Of a stretch of 64,000 nucleotides of DNA, positions 45,302 through 54,371 are shown in pieces. The stretch's first letter is position 1. Each line of letters begins with the position of its first letter. The DNA lies in assembly GCF_000759025.1 (NCBI RefSeq), contig NZ_JPOS01000038.1, forward strand, positions 310,001 to 374,000, in the 5' to 3' direction. Position numbers and translations under genes: made by a program. Source of the stretch: Phaeodactylibacter xiamenensis. Lineage in GTDB: Bacteria; Bacteroidota; Bacteroidia; Chitinophagales; Saprospiraceae. The notes beneath the pieces are model-generated. The model had not been told where the DNA came from and did no database searches. It saw nothing but the letters and a program-made list of their open reading frames with translations.

Positions 45302-45907
45302 ATGAACTTTTCGTCCAAACATATCGAATCAGCGGTCAATGCCTTTGCCACCTTGCCAGGTATTGGCAAGAAGACGGCCCTGCGCCTTGTCCTCCACCTT
45401 ACACAGCAGCCCGAGGAAGTTGCGGAGCAATTTGCAGAAGCGATCGTTAGTATGCGGAAAAATATCCGGCAGTGCGAGCGCTGCTACAACTTATCAGACG
45501 ACCGGCTCTGCAACATCTGCGCGGATAAACGCCGGGAAGAAGGCACTATCTGTGTGGTGGAAAGCATACGAGACGTGATGGCCATTGAGGATACCGGTCA
45601 GTACCGGGGGGTGTACCATGTTTTGGGCGGCGTCATTTCCCCAATTGAGGGGGTCGGCCCGGAGGACCTGACCATTGACCCGTTGCTGGAGCGTATTGAG
45701 AAAGATGAGGTCAAGGAGTTGATTATGGCCATCAGCCCCACCATTGAAGGCGATACAACGACCTTCTACATTTCCAAAAAGCTGGAAGGGAAGGACATAC
45801 AGGTGAGCACCATCGCCCGTGGCGTTTCCTTCGGTGGCGAGCTGGAGTATGCGGATGAACTGACCCTGGGGCGGTCGATTGTGGCGCGGCAGCCTTATCA
45901 TAAATAG
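45302..45907 (+). CDS. recR: recombination mediator RecR
   Basis: 201 residues from ATG 45302 ([20 protein letters not shown]); the frame is open 19 codons higher, but the family start fits here. The helix-hairpin-helix ([16 protein letters not shown]), the zinc finger ([16 protein letters not shown]) and the Toprim domain ([14 protein letters not shown], then [19 protein letters not shown]) are all in place. RecR works with RecO/RecF to load RecA at gaps. A TAATTTTG box lies 6 bases before the ATG. The Septu-like pair follows 6 bases after its stop. Confidence 0.95.
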   Translation: MNFSSKHIESAVNAFATLPGIGKKTALRLVLHLTQQPEEVAEQFAEAIVSMRKNIRQCERCYNLSDDRLCNICADKRREEGTICVVESIRDVMAIEDTGQYRGVYHVLGGVISPIEGVGPEDLTIDPLLERIEKDEVKELIMAISPTIEGDTTTFYISKKLEGKDIQVSTIARGVSFGGELEYADELTLGRSIVARQPYHK

Positions 45908-45913
45908 TAATTT

Positions 45914-47209
45914 ATGCGTATTCAAAGACTTAAACTAGAAAACTATAGAGGTTTTTCGGATTTGTCGATTGATTTTCCCGAAAGCGGTGCTACTGTTTTT
46001 ATTGGATGGAACGGGGCGGGTAAAACGAGTGTGTTGGACGCGTTGAATAATTTGAATCGGTTGGTGTGTAACTATCAGTTTTCAGATACAGCCACACAAG
46101 GTCATGGTTTATCAAAGATGGATGTAAGTCTTGGAGCGACTGTTTGTCATGTTCAGATAGAAGTGTCGTTGGCTAGTGAAAAATCTGGGCAATTGAAGCT
46201 CAAATATGACATTTCATCGGGCAAAAGTCAAGGCAATATATCTTCAGAAATTGATAATTGGGGCGTGGAAGAGTCTGGAAAGGCTTACCTGATTAATGAG
46301 AAGTCAATTCCTGTTTTTGCTTTTTATACGGCGTTGAGGTCTCTGCGGTATGATAGTCCGTTGCCCGAAGAAGAACCAAAGCGATACCTAATCCCCCAAC
46401 TGAAAGCCTACGAAGGTGCGTGGGGCGGCACATTACAGTTTGATCATTTTATAAAGTGGTTCGTAGAAGAAGAAAACAAGGAAAACCGGGAAAAAATCAG
46501 GTTGAAGGATTTTGACTATCGTAATCCTGGATTGGATGCCGTAAGAAGTGCCTGGGAGACCTTCTTCGCTGCACTTGGGGAAAGGCAGTATATAAACCTT
46601 AGGGTAGAAGAACGTGAAATTAACCAGTTTACCTCTGTTCCAAGTTCTCTGGTGATTACAAAAGACGGGCAAGACCTTAACCTTTCGCAACTCTCCGATG
46701 GGGAGCAATTGAGTCTGGGTATGGTAGCCGATATCGCTCACCGTTTGGTTATTGCCAACCCTAAACTTACTAATCCATTGGAAGGCAAGGGCATCGTCCT
46801 CATCGACGAGATAGAGCTTCACCTGCACCCTGCATGGCAGCGCCGTATTGTGCCCGCTTTGGAGAAGACGTTTCCTGGCATACAATTTATTCTGACCACC
46901 CATTCGCCACAGGTTGTTAGCGAAGTAGCAAGGAGTCAGGTGTTTCTATTGGAAAACTTTAAGGTCATCAAGGAGGTGCCTCATACGCTGGGGCGCGATT
47001 CCAATACCCTTCTTCAGGATGTGTTCAATGTGCCGGAGCGTCCGGAAGCTGCAAAAGAGGATTTTGACAAGCTATATCGTATACTGGACAACCCCCAGAA
47101 AAAAGAAGAGGCTAAAGGCTTGTTACGGGAAATGAGCCTAAAATATGGAGCCGATGATCCGGAGATTCAAAGGGCAACGCTTCATTACGAATTCATGAAT
47201 GAAGTATGA
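45914..47209 (+). CDS. ptuA: Septu-like ATPase PtuA (AAA/OLD-type)
   Basis: 431 residues: an SMC/OLD-like ATPase with Walker A at 31-38 (FIGWNGAGKTSVL), an ABC signature-like LSQLSDGEQLSLGM, Walker B IVLIDEIELHLHP and the His switch TTHSPQVVSE. A helical insertion fills the middle. The stop overlaps the HNH gene start (ATGA), and ATPase plus HNH of this type is the core of Septu (PtuAB), an anti-phage system. No reverse transcriptase or ncRNA is seen, so it is not the retron-linked form. Lower GC than recR before it suggests acquisition by transfer. Confidence 0.8.
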   Translation: MRIQRLKLENYRGFSDLSIDFPESGATVFIGWNGAGKTSVLDALNNLNRLVCNYQFSDTATQGHGLSKMDVSLGATVCHVQIEVSLASEKSGQLKLKYDISSGKSQGNISSEIDNWGVEESGKAYLINEKSIPVFAFYTALRSLRYDSPLPEEEPKRYLIPQLKAYEGAWGGTLQFDHFIKWFVEEENKENREKIRLKDFDYRNPGLDAVRSAWETFFAALGERQYINLRVEEREINQFTSVPSSLVITKDGQDLNLSQLSDGEQLSLGMVADIAHRLVIANPKLTNPLEGKGIVLIDEIELHLHPAWQRRIVPALEKTFPGIQFILTTHSPQVVSEVARSQVFLLENFKVIKEVPHTLGRDSNTLLQDVFNVPERPEAAKEDFDKLYRILDNPQKKEEAKGLLREMSLKYGADDPEIQRATLHYEFMNEV

Positions 47210-47850
47210 AGTACATCCTCAAAGCGGCGGGCAATGAACCTCAATCTTTAAAAGAGGTACGCTCCACTCCGGGTTCGACTTATGATGATTGCAATAAGGC
47301 AGATATCAGGCGTGCCCTCCTAAAGGAGCAGGGACATATTTGTGCCTATTGCATGAGCCGAATCAGTAACGATTTGGATATGGAGGGCCGTCCAAAAATG
47401 AATATTGAGCACTACGTTGCTCAAAGTGGGGAAGATGGAGAGAAGCTGCGGTTAAATTATTTTAACATGCTCGGGGTTTGCACAGGAGGAGAAGGAGGGC
47501 CTGCACATCTAATGCATTGTGATAAAAGTCGTAAAAATGCTACTCTGACCGTTGATCCACGGAAGCCGCAGTGTGAAGATCTGGTGAAATTTGCCGCTAA
47601 CGGAACCGTCTTTTCAGAAGATGAACGGGTGGAAACAGATTTGAATCAAACCTTGAACTTAAATATAAGAAGTCTGAAGAGCGGAAGGGTTGCTGCAATA
47701 CAGGCCGCAAAAAGTACACTCAAAAGTTACTCAAAGGGAGCCATTCAGCAACAGCTAAAGAAACTGGAACAAAAGGGCTCAGAAGGAAAATACGAAGTTT
47801 ACTGTCAGGCTGCGATTTATATTCTCCGAAAGAAGCTACATCAGTTATGA
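47206..47850 (+). CDS. ptuB: Septu-like HNH endonuclease PtuB
   Basis: 214 residues. Residues 38-110 contain the HNH/zinc-ribbon parts: GHICAYCMSRI, MNIEHYVAQS with the catalytic-type His, LNYFNMLGVC and AHLMHCDKSRKN. This matches the small HNH proteins (the TIGR02646 type) paired with PtuA or retron ATPases, thought to be the nuclease effector on DNA or tRNA. It is coupled to ptuA by a 4-base overlap and its own stop overlaps the start of the glycosyltransferase gene (TTATGA). Confidence 0.8.
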   Translation: MKYILKAAGNEPQSLKEVRSTPGSTYDDCNKADIRRALLKEQGHICAYCMSRISNDLDMEGRPKMNIEHYVAQSGEDGEKLRLNYFNMLGVCTGGEGGPAHLMHCDKSRKNATLTVDPRKPQCEDLVKFAANGTVFSEDERVETDLNQTLNLNIRSLKSGRVAAIQAAKSTLKSYSKGAIQQQLKKLEQKGSEGKYEVYCQAAIYILRKKLHQL

Positions 47851-49817
47851 AGCTCTCCGTCATCATCGTCAACTACAACGTCAAGTACTTCCTCGAGCAG
47901 GCCCTCCTCTCCGTGCGCCGCGCCTCACGCGGGCTGGAAGTGGAAACCTGGGTGGTCGACAATAACTCCGTGGACGACTCTGTGCGCATGGTGCAGGAGA
48001 AATTCCCTCAAGTACACCTCATCCAAAACCAGGATAATCCGGGCTTCTCCATTGCCAACAATCAGGCGGTCCGGCAAAGCAAGGGAGAGTACGTCCTCCT
48101 GCTCAATCCGGATACCGTAGTCGAAGAAGATACCTTTGAAAAGTGCATTACTTTTATGGATGCCCACCCGGAGGCCGGAGGGCTTGGTGTTCGGATGATT
48201 GACGGCAGCGGTGCTTTCCTTCCGGAGTCAAAGCGGGGCTTCCCGTCTCCATGGGTGGCTTTTTGCAAGACGGTTGGGCTGTCCAGGCTTTTCCCCAAAT
48301 CCCGCCTTTTCAATCGCTACCACCTGGGCTATCTGGATGAAATGGAGACAAATGAAGTGGAGGTCCTGGCTGGTGCATTCATGTTTATGAGGCGCTCCGT
48401 GCTGGATGAAGTGGGGCTGCTGGACGAGGCGTTTTTTATGTACGGCGAGGATATTGACTTGTCTTACCGCATCATTCAGGGAGGGTACAAGAATTATTAC
48501 CTGCCCGAGACCTCGATTATTCATTATAAAGGCGAGAGTACCAAAAAGGGCAGCCTGAATTATGTCCGAGCCTTTTATAATGCCATGATCATTTTTGCCC
48601 GTAAACACTTCACAGGCAATAAGGCTACGTTGTTTGTGCTGATGTTGCAGATCGCAATCTACCTGCGGGCCGGGCTGACAGTAGTGTCAAATTTCCTGAG
48701 CCGGGCGTACCTGCCACTACTTGACGGCCTGGTGGTTTACACCGGATTATTTTTTCTGAAAGATTTCTGGGGAGCTTATCATTTTAAGGATCCGGATTAC
48801 TACAGTTCATCTATCCTGTACGTCAATTTTCCACTTTACGTAGGCATCTGGCTGCTTTCCATTTTTTTCAACGGAGGGTACGATGAGCGCTACCGCCTCC
48901 GGCGGCTGGTCAGAGGCGTAATGTTGGGTACACTGGTGCTGCTTGCTGTTTACGGACTGCTGGAGCAAGAGTACCGCAATTCCCGGGCGCTTATTTTACT
49001 GGGCGCACTTTGGGCGCTTACGGCTACCGTTGGTGTTCGTATGCTAATGCATTTCATTGCTTTCCGCCACCTGCGGATCGGGGAAGAAGGGGAGATGCCC
49101 ATAGTGATTGTAGGGACAGTTGAGGAAAGCGAACGGGTGCAGCAGTTACTGCATAAGGCTGAAGTCCACCGTCCGGTGGTAGGCACCGTAGCGCCTGCTA
49201 ACGAGCCGCATGACCAAACCATCTACCTCAGCCGCCTTGAACAACTGGAGGAGGTGGTGCACATCTACAACATACGGGAAGTGATTTTCTGTTCCCGGGA
49301 TGTGCCTACACAGGCGGTCATGCAGTGGATGTCCCGCCTGGGCCCCGCTGTCAATTACAAGATTGTGCCCCGGGAAAGTATGAGCATCATCGGCAGCAGC
49401 TCCAGAAATACTGCCGGCGAACTCTACACGATTGATATCCGCTATAATATTGTGCAGTCCATGAGCCAGCGTAATAAACGGCTTTTCGACATCAGCTTCG
49501 CGTTGTTCCTGTTGCTGACGCTTCCATTGCAAGCGATTCTTGTACGCCGGCCCCTGGGCTTGTTGCGGAACAGCCTGTGGGTACTCATCGGACGGTACAG
49601 CTGGGTAGGCTATGCGGCCACGGATAAAGAAGATGTCAGTTTGCCTGCTATCCGGAAAGGCATCCTATCTCCACTTGATGGTTTGCGTGTCCATCATGTA
49701 GATCAGGCGACCCGGCAGCGGCTTAATTTTTTCTATGCTAAAGACTACAATACGGGTAAAGACACGGAGATATGCTGGAACGCCTGGCGCAATTTGAGCC
49801 GGCATACTACATCTTGA
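47847..49817 (+). CDS. family 2 glycosyltransferase fused to membrane and Rossmann-like region
   Basis: 656 residues. The N-terminal GT-A domain (1-240) has SVIIVNYNVKYFLEQAL, the NDNPGFSIANN-like QDNPGFSIANNQAV and the LLNPDTVVEED metal site, close to rhamnosyltransferase-like GT2 enzymes. Then come about three to five membrane helices (250-400) and a soluble part (410-530: PIVIVGTVEESERVQQLL, EVIFCSRDVPTQAV) like the Rossmann-type domain of polyprenyl glycosylphosphotransferases. It likely adds sugars to an envelope polysaccharide on the cytosolic face. Its start overlaps ptuB. Confidence 0.85.
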   Translation: MKLSVIIVNYNVKYFLEQALLSVRRASRGLEVETWVVDNNSVDDSVRMVQEKFPQVHLIQNQDNPGFSIANNQAVRQSKGEYVLLLNPDTVVEEDTFEKCITFMDAHPEAGGLGVRMIDGSGAFLPESKRGFPSPWVAFCKTVGLSRLFPKSRLFNRYHLGYLDEMETNEVEVLAGAFMFMRRSVLDEVGLLDEAFFMYGEDIDLSYRIIQGGYKNYYLPETSIIHYKGESTKKGSLNYVRAFYNAMIIFARKHFTGNKATLFVLMLQIAIYLRAGLTVVSNFLSRAYLPLLDGLVVYTGLFFLKDFWGAYHFKDPDYYSSSILYVNFPLYVGIWLLSIFFNGGYDERYRLRRLVRGVMLGTLVLLAVYGLLEQEYRNSRALILLGALWALTATVGVRMLMHFIAFRHLRIGEEGEMPIVIVGTVEESERVQQLLHKAEVHRPVVGTVAPANEPHDQTIYLSRLEQLEEVVHIYNIREVIFCSRDVPTQAVMQWMSRLGPAVNYKIVPRESMSIIGSSSRNTAGELYTIDIRYNIVQSMSQRNKRLFDISFALFLLLTLPLQAILVRRPLGLLRNSLWVLIGRYSWVGYAATDKEDVSLPAIRKGILSPLDGLRVHHVDQATRQRLNFFYAKDYNTGKDTEICWNAWRNLSRHTTS

Positions 49818-49912
49818 CCGTATTTCGTTCTGTAATTCACATATAAATATCTAGATGTTTTTGTATTTACCTAGAAAAGCTTACCTTGGTTGTAGGAATA
49901 AGCGAATAGGAC

Positions 49913-51343
49913 ATGAGAAAGAAGCTACAGAAGTTTACAGAGTTTGCAGACAGCCTTTTGCCGCATGAAACCGCCTACCTGCTGGAAACACAGCAGTTTG
50001 AAGACGAGATTAAGCTCGGTATACTGGAACGGCTGAATTACAACTGCACCAATATCCGCCAATTTACGCCTTACGATAAGTCAATAGACAAGCGCAAGTA
50101 CTCCAATCTGAAAAACTGGGTCAATGAGCGCCTGGAGGCTATAGATGTGGATATGCGCTTTGACTGGATGAGCCAAATGGAGCGGCAAATCATGACTGAC
50201 GCCATTGAGCCCGGAGAGGAAAAGCAGCTTATCAAAGCGATCCGGGATTATGAGCAGCTGGATTTTTACTTCACTAAGTTCTACGAGCTGGTACAGCTGT
50301 ACCGGCAGTACCTGCTGATCCGAATGCGCTATGCGCACCACCGGGTCGCGGATGACTTTTTGCGAAAGTACCGGGAGCGTTATGATACCTGCAAAGAGGT
50401 CTTTGAACGGATGCATGAAGCGACCACGGATATCGTGGGGCAGTACTCTGAAAACTCTGCGCAGTCGATGCAGTGGGAGGGCTGGCTTACGGAAGTCTTC
50501 TATGATGAGCACCTTGACGGGCTGAACCGCTACCTGGCGCTCGTGCGCCTTACTTTCATTTACTTCAACTACCGGCAGTTTGACAAGCTGAAGGAGAAGT
50601 ATGACTATATTGACAGCTTATTTCGCAAGGGGCAGTATTATTCCCGGCGCCTTCTGCTCAATTACTATGGCAACCGGGTGCTGCTACATACGAAGTTTCA
50701 GGACTATGATAAGGCAGAGTACTACGGCTATCTGTCAGTGCGGGATAAAAACAGTGACTACATCCATTACGTCAACAACCTGAGTGCAGTGCTGCTCCGG
50801 CAAAAGAAGTACCCTGAGGCGCTGCAGCTCATGCGTACTGCTTACCCGGAGATGAAACACACACCGAGCTTCCATAACCGGATCGGTTTTGTAGCTTTTT
50901 ACCTCAAGTGCCTGAACTACAATCAACAGTATCGCAACGCGGAAAACTACGCGGAGTCCTTTTTACAAGCCTACAAAAAAGAAGTTTTCGAGCATCGCTG
51001 GCATATTTTCTTCTCGTCTTACCTGGAGGCTATGCTCCGTCAGGAACGCTACCCCAAGGTATTGAAGGTCGTGCGCAAATACCATCTGCTCGACAAAGAA
51101 CGGCAGTATCAGCGCAACGCGAACTACCTGCCCACTATACTTTGGTATAATGCAGTAGCCCAATACAAGGAAATGCTAATGGAAAAGGATGAGCTCGCTG
51201 AGCTGATACAGACTTCCATCAACAGTCTTGACCGGATAGAAGACAAGCAATATCAGCTCAGCGACTTGCTGGAGCAAATACGACCATTTGTGCCCGGTAT
51301 TGTAAACCGGATACAAGGAAAGATGCCAATCAGCCTAGGGTAG
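49913..51343 (+). CDS. unknown helical-repeat protein
   Basis: 476 residues, no signal peptide or membrane helix, and predicted all-helical by eye. It is rich in Tyr, Arg, Leu and Glu, with TPR-like pairs in the second half (YDKAEYYGYLSVRDKNSDYI, then LRQKKYPEALQLMRTAYPEM). The first half starts FADSLLPHETAYLLETQQFE. Family and function not recognised. It begins 95 bases after the glycosyltransferase gene on the same strand and overlaps the convergent small gene by 9 bases. Confidence 0.72.
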   Translation: MRKKLQKFTEFADSLLPHETAYLLETQQFEDEIKLGILERLNYNCTNIRQFTPYDKSIDKRKYSNLKNWVNERLEAIDVDMRFDWMSQMERQIMTDAIEPGEEKQLIKAIRDYEQLDFYFTKFYELVQLYRQYLLIRMRYAHHRVADDFLRKYRERYDTCKEVFERMHEATTDIVGQYSENSAQSMQWEGWLTEVFYDEHLDGLNRYLALVRLTFIYFNYRQFDKLKEKYDYIDSLFRKGQYYSRRLLLNYYGNRVLLHTKFQDYDKAEYYGYLSVRDKNSDYIHYVNNLSAVLLRQKKYPEALQLMRTAYPEMKHTPSFHNRIGFVAFYLKCLNYNQQYRNAENYAESFLQAYKKEVFEHRWHIFFSSYLEAMLRQERYPKVLKVVRKYHLLDKERQYQRNANYLPTILWYNAVAQYKEMLMEKDELAELIQTSINSLDRIEDKQYQLSDLLEQIRPFVPGIVNRIQGKMPISLG

Positions 51344-51622
51344 GGTGGGCTGTTGGTGATGCGATGTTGTTCTCTCTACAGTAGTGTGCCGTACTTTCTT
51401 TAAGGTGAGTGTCCGTTCGTAATGCTTGATGAGCCGGTCTTGGTATTCGGCCATCTTGTTGAGTACGCGCAGTTCTTCGTTGAGATGTTGTTCCCGGACT
51501 TCTGCTTGCCTGGAGTATTCCAGCTTTTTGCGGTTCCGGTTAATGTCGAGAATTTTTTGAATGGTATGGTTGAGTGAAATGCGTGCTTTCAGTAGTCGGC
51601 GTTGGATCGACCTCTTTGTCAT
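51335..51622 (-). CDS. small coiled-coil protein of unknown function
   Basis: 95 residues, strongly basic and helical (LLKARISLNHTIQKILDINR, EELRVLNKMAEYQDRLIKHY), with heptad-like spacing of Leu/Ile. No membrane segment. Its end overlaps the previous gene by 9 bases in the convergent sense. A -7 box TATATTTG lies at 51844-51851, which gives a leader of about 215 bases. No family recognised. Confidence 0.5.
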   Translation of the reverse strand: MTKRSIQRRLLKARISLNHTIQKILDINRNRKKLEYSRQAEVREQHLNEELRVLNKMAEYQDRLIKHYERTLTLKKVRHTTVERTTSHHQQPTLP

Positions 51623-51843
51623 ACCTGTAAATAATTTGGTTAGTAGATGCGGCAGGCTTCTTTAAGGCTGCCGTTGGGTGTCTTGATAGGTTGTCAGCTA
51701 TTTTAGTGCTGGTTAGGCGGAGGGCTCTGCGTAAAGCAAAGCTAGCTGGTTACCAAAAAAAGACCGCTGGGTTAATAGGCGTCATGGCGAACAAATTTTG
51801 GATTGTGAATCAATTTCAAAACAATATTTGAAATCGCTAGTTC

Positions 51844-51851
51844 CAAATATA
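51844..51851 (-). promoter_or_regulatory. -7 element upstream of 51335-51622
   Basis: TATATTTG on the minus strand, an exact TAnnTTTG match. No TTG at optimal spacing. Confidence 0.4.
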
Positions 51852-51918
51852 CAAAATAGAAACAACATATCCTAACTTTCGGTTCTTGAGCTCAGCGTCC
51901 TAAAGTTCGGGCCAGAGT

Positions 51919-51965
51919 AAAAAAAGTAGCGCCCCCTTGACTCCGGGCGGAGGCAATGGGGGCGC
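51919..51965 (-). terminator. intrinsic terminator after the ferredoxin reductase gene
   Basis: Perfect 8-bp GCGCCCCC/GGGGGCGC stem with an inner CTCCG/GGAG stem. On the minus strand it is followed by TACTTTTTTT. It lies 24 bases after the stop codon. Confidence 0.8.
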
Positions 51966-51988
51966 AAAAGTGAATTGACACAAGATTC

Positions 51989-52996
51989 TTAAAACCCGTT
52001 AACGCCGTTAACGGTAGTGTATTTGAAACTTACTTTTTGTTCCGGGTGCACGATCTTGAAGGCAGACTGGCACATCAGCGTAGCTTCGTGGAAGCCGCAC
52101 AGGATGAGCTTTAGTTTTCCCGGATAGGTATTGATGTCGCCAATGGCAAATACGCCGGGGATGTTGGTGCTGTAATCAAAGGTATCGACTTTGATACCAT
52201 CCTTTGGGTCAATATCGAGGCCCCAGTCCTGCAAAGGGCCCATTTTGGGGGTAAGCCCAAAGAGAGGCACAAAGAAATCAGTCTCTTTGGTGTAATCGCC
52301 TTCCGTTTTGTGGTGAATGACCACTTCTTTCAGCTTACCGTTGCCTTCCAGCCCAATAACCTGCGCTTCCGTGACCAGGTTGATTTTGCCTGCGGCGGCT
52401 AATTGCTCAACTTTCTCCACGCTGTCGGGCGCGCCCCGGAACCCTTTTCGGCGGTGCACCAGCGTCAGTTCTTTAACCATATCAGAAAGGTGGATCGCCC
52501 AGTCGAGCGCACTATCCCCACCACCGGAGATCACTACCCGCTTATCGCGGAAGTGCTCGGGTTCTTTCACCATGTATTCCACGCCTTTGTGCTCGAACGC
52601 CTCAATGTTTTCGATTGGTGGCTTTCGGGGCTCAAAGCTGCCAAGGCCCGCGGCAATGGCTACTACGGGCGCATTGATTTGTGTGCCCTCACTTGTGGTG
52701 ATGGTGAAGCTGCCATCTTCCTGTTTGTCCAGTTTTTCTGCCCGCTCTCCCAGCGTAAAGCCTGGCTTAAACGGTTCGATCTGTTCCATAAGGTTGTCTA
52801 CCAGTTCCTTGGCACCTACGGTAGGGTAGCCGGGAATGTCATAGATGGGTTTTTTGGGGTAGATTTCGGCCAGCTGCCCACCGGGTTGTGGAAGGGCGTC
52901 TACAATATGGCAGCGCAGCTTCAGCAGTCCGGCTTCAAACACAGTAAACAGGCCTACGGGCCCTGCTCCAATAATGATGATATCTGTCTTGACCAT
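51989..52996 (-). CDS. ferredoxin/flavodoxin-NADP+ reductase, thioredoxin-reductase-like
   Basis: 335 residues. FAD-binding GxGxxG in DIIIIGAGPVGLFTVFEAGL, NADP-binding GGGDSALDWAIHL, and the closing FAD motif GVFAIGDINTYPGK. There is no CxxC between the two halves, which separates it from thioredoxin reductase and fits the YumC/FNR2 type that reduces ferredoxin with NADPH. It lies after the cbb3 oxidase operon on the same strand with a gap of 111 bases, and ends at a terminator. Confidence 0.88.
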   Translation of the reverse strand: MVKTDIIIIGAGPVGLFTVFEAGLLKLRCHIVDALPQPGGQLAEIYPKKPIYDIPGYPTVGAKELVDNLMEQIEPFKPGFTLGERAEKLDKQEDGSFTITTSEGTQINAPVVAIAAGLGSFEPRKPPIENIEAFEHKGVEYMVKEPEHFRDKRVVISGGGDSALDWAIHLSDMVKELTLVHRRKGFRGAPDSVEKVEQLAAAGKINLVTEAQVIGLEGNGKLKEVVIHHKTEGDYTKETDFFVPLFGLTPKMGPLQDWGLDIDPKDGIKVDTFDYSTNIPGVFAIGDINTYPGKLKLILCGFHEATLMCQSAFKIVHPEQKVSFKYTTVNGVNGF

Positions 52997-53107
52997 GATT
53001 TTCTGTTATGCTTTTTAGGGTCTGGGTAACTTTAAAAGAACACAAGGGGGGCTGTAGCAAAGAGACCTGCCAACCCTTTTTGTTGTCAAGGTACAGGCCT
53101 GCGTCTG

Positions 53108-53806
53108 CTAATGGCACATCGGCGCATTCTGCATGTCTTCCCAAAACCGAAACTCAATCGGGACATCAAAATTCAGTCCACGCATGATGAAGAGGATGGC
53201 AAAGCCGACCAGAAACGCCGGGAGTAATTTGCGCAAGCGTACCCGCCATTCCAGTTTGATAAACTGCCCGGCAAGCGCGGTTGCCATCATTAATGGTATG
53301 GTGCCCAGCCCAAAGGCTGCCATGTATAGCGCACTGTTCCAAATAGCTCCCGTACTTACTGCGCCTACGACGGCCACATACACCAGGCCGCAGGGCAGCA
53401 GGCCATTCAGGCTGCCGATGAGGAATAAGCGTTCTCTGCCACCACCGCGCAGTAGCCTGCCCAGCTGGGTTTTGACCCAGCCATTGAGGTGTTGCATCAA
53501 GGGGATTTGCAGGATCCGGCTTTCCACATCAATGGAAAACAGCGCAACAAAAAGCAGGAATACGCCCAGCCCAATGGAAATATAGGACTGCGCTCCCGCC
53601 AGAAAGAAGCCTTTACCCACCAGACCAATAACTGAGCCCAGGAGTGTATAGGTCAGGACCCGGCCAATATTGTATAGAAGGACATTGCCAGCCGTTGCCC
53701 AACGCCGTTTGCCCTGATAGGGCAGGGATAGAGCAATCGGGCCACACATGCCAACGCAATGCAGGCTGCCGAGGAGGCCTATAGTAAATGCCGTCCAGAT
53801 CGCCAT
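53108..53806 (-). CDS. sulfite exporter TauE/SafE-like (CcoT/SafE-type) membrane protein
   Basis: 232 residues from ATG 53806 (MAIWTAFTIGLLGSLHCVGM); a longer frame upstream overlaps ccoH and is not needed. About six membrane helices. The pair LGSLHCVGMCGP and LNGLLPCGLVYVA are hallmarks of the DsbD-like SafE family that accompanies cbb3 oxidase genes; the cysteines may bind copper. It starts 2 bases before the end of ccoH, so it belongs to the cco operon, probably in oxidase assembly or copper delivery. Confidence 0.85.
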   Translation of the reverse strand: MAIWTAFTIGLLGSLHCVGMCGPIALSLPYQGKRRWATAGNVLLYNIGRVLTYTLLGSVIGLVGKGFFLAGAQSYISIGLGVFLLFVALFSIDVESRILQIPLMQHLNGWVKTQLGRLLRGGGRERLFLIGSLNGLLPCGLVYVAVVGAVSTGAIWNSALYMAAFGLGTIPLMMATALAGQFIKLEWRVRLRKLLPAFLVGFAILFIMRGLNFDVPIEFRFWEDMQNAPMCH

Positions 53807-53807
53807 A

Positions 53808-54248
53808 TTACAACCGGATATCTTGTTCCTTATAGTAAGCCTTGCCATCGCCGGTCCAGTCGACTTTGATCTTCCAAAGGCCCCGGCGCAGTTCCTCTGT
53901 AGGAATGCGCTGTATGCCATCACCCATCGGCTCTACCGGCAGGCGGAAGTCACTGGACTGATCGGAGGGGCAGAAGAAGTAAATCTCCCCACCCAAAGCA
54001 GAGACCTGTCGCGGAAAGTGCAGCTCAAGGGTTGCCTTATCGGCTAATGGCTGAATTTTTAAGTCCTCTTCAAGTTGCTGGGCATTGACCAGTTTGTTAT
54101 AATGCTCCTGATAACGGAGATCATCAGCGTAATACTGATCGGAAACCAGGCTGTGGTCATACTGTGTAGACCGGTAGACCTGATAGACCAGGGAGAGGAC
54201 GAACACGCTGAAAAAGATGGCGATGCCAGTTCCCCAATTGAATTTCAT
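53808..54248 (-). CDS. ccoH: FixH/CcoH family assembly protein
   Basis: 146 residues from ATG 54248 (MKFNWGTGIAIFFSVFVLSL). One N-terminal membrane helix and an outer domain with LELHFPRQV and GLWKIKVDWTGDGKAYYKEQ, typical of FixH. It helps assemble cbb3 oxidase. It lies between ccoG and the SafE-like gene. Confidence 0.85.
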   Translation of the reverse strand: MKFNWGTGIAIFFSVFVLSLVYQVYRSTQYDHSLVSDQYYADDLRYQEHYNKLVNAQQLEEDLKIQPLADKATLELHFPRQVSALGGEIYFFCPSDQSSDFRLPVEPMGDGIQRIPTEELRRGLWKIKVDWTGDGKAYYKEQDIRL

Positions 54249-54371
54249 GATTTTCAAATGTTTTGCCCGTTCAGCATTCTGACCGGGTTCTTGTGTCAAA
54301 AAATATCTTATGGTTTTGGAAAAAGGGGGAGCCAGTAGGCCCCTCCCTCTGCATTAACCAAAACTCAAATT

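Larger units (their letters stand above)
51623..51988. other. intergenic region with promoter and terminator of opposite units
   Basis: 366 bases without a gene. It holds an inverted repeat ATTTCAAA/TTTGAAAT (51813-51834), a minus-strand -7 box (51844-51851) for the small coiled-coil gene, and the terminator of the ferredoxin reductase gene (51929-51965). Confidence 0.6.

Noticed and set aside
45914-47850. Retron-type PtuAB
   Set aside because: Looked for a reverse transcriptase and msr/msd-like inverted repeats on both sides; recR and a glycosyltransferase are the neighbours and no such parts are present.
53807-53923. N-terminal extension of the SafE-like protein
   Set aside because: It would overlap ccoH by more than 100 bases and adds non-hydrophobic residues before the first helix.
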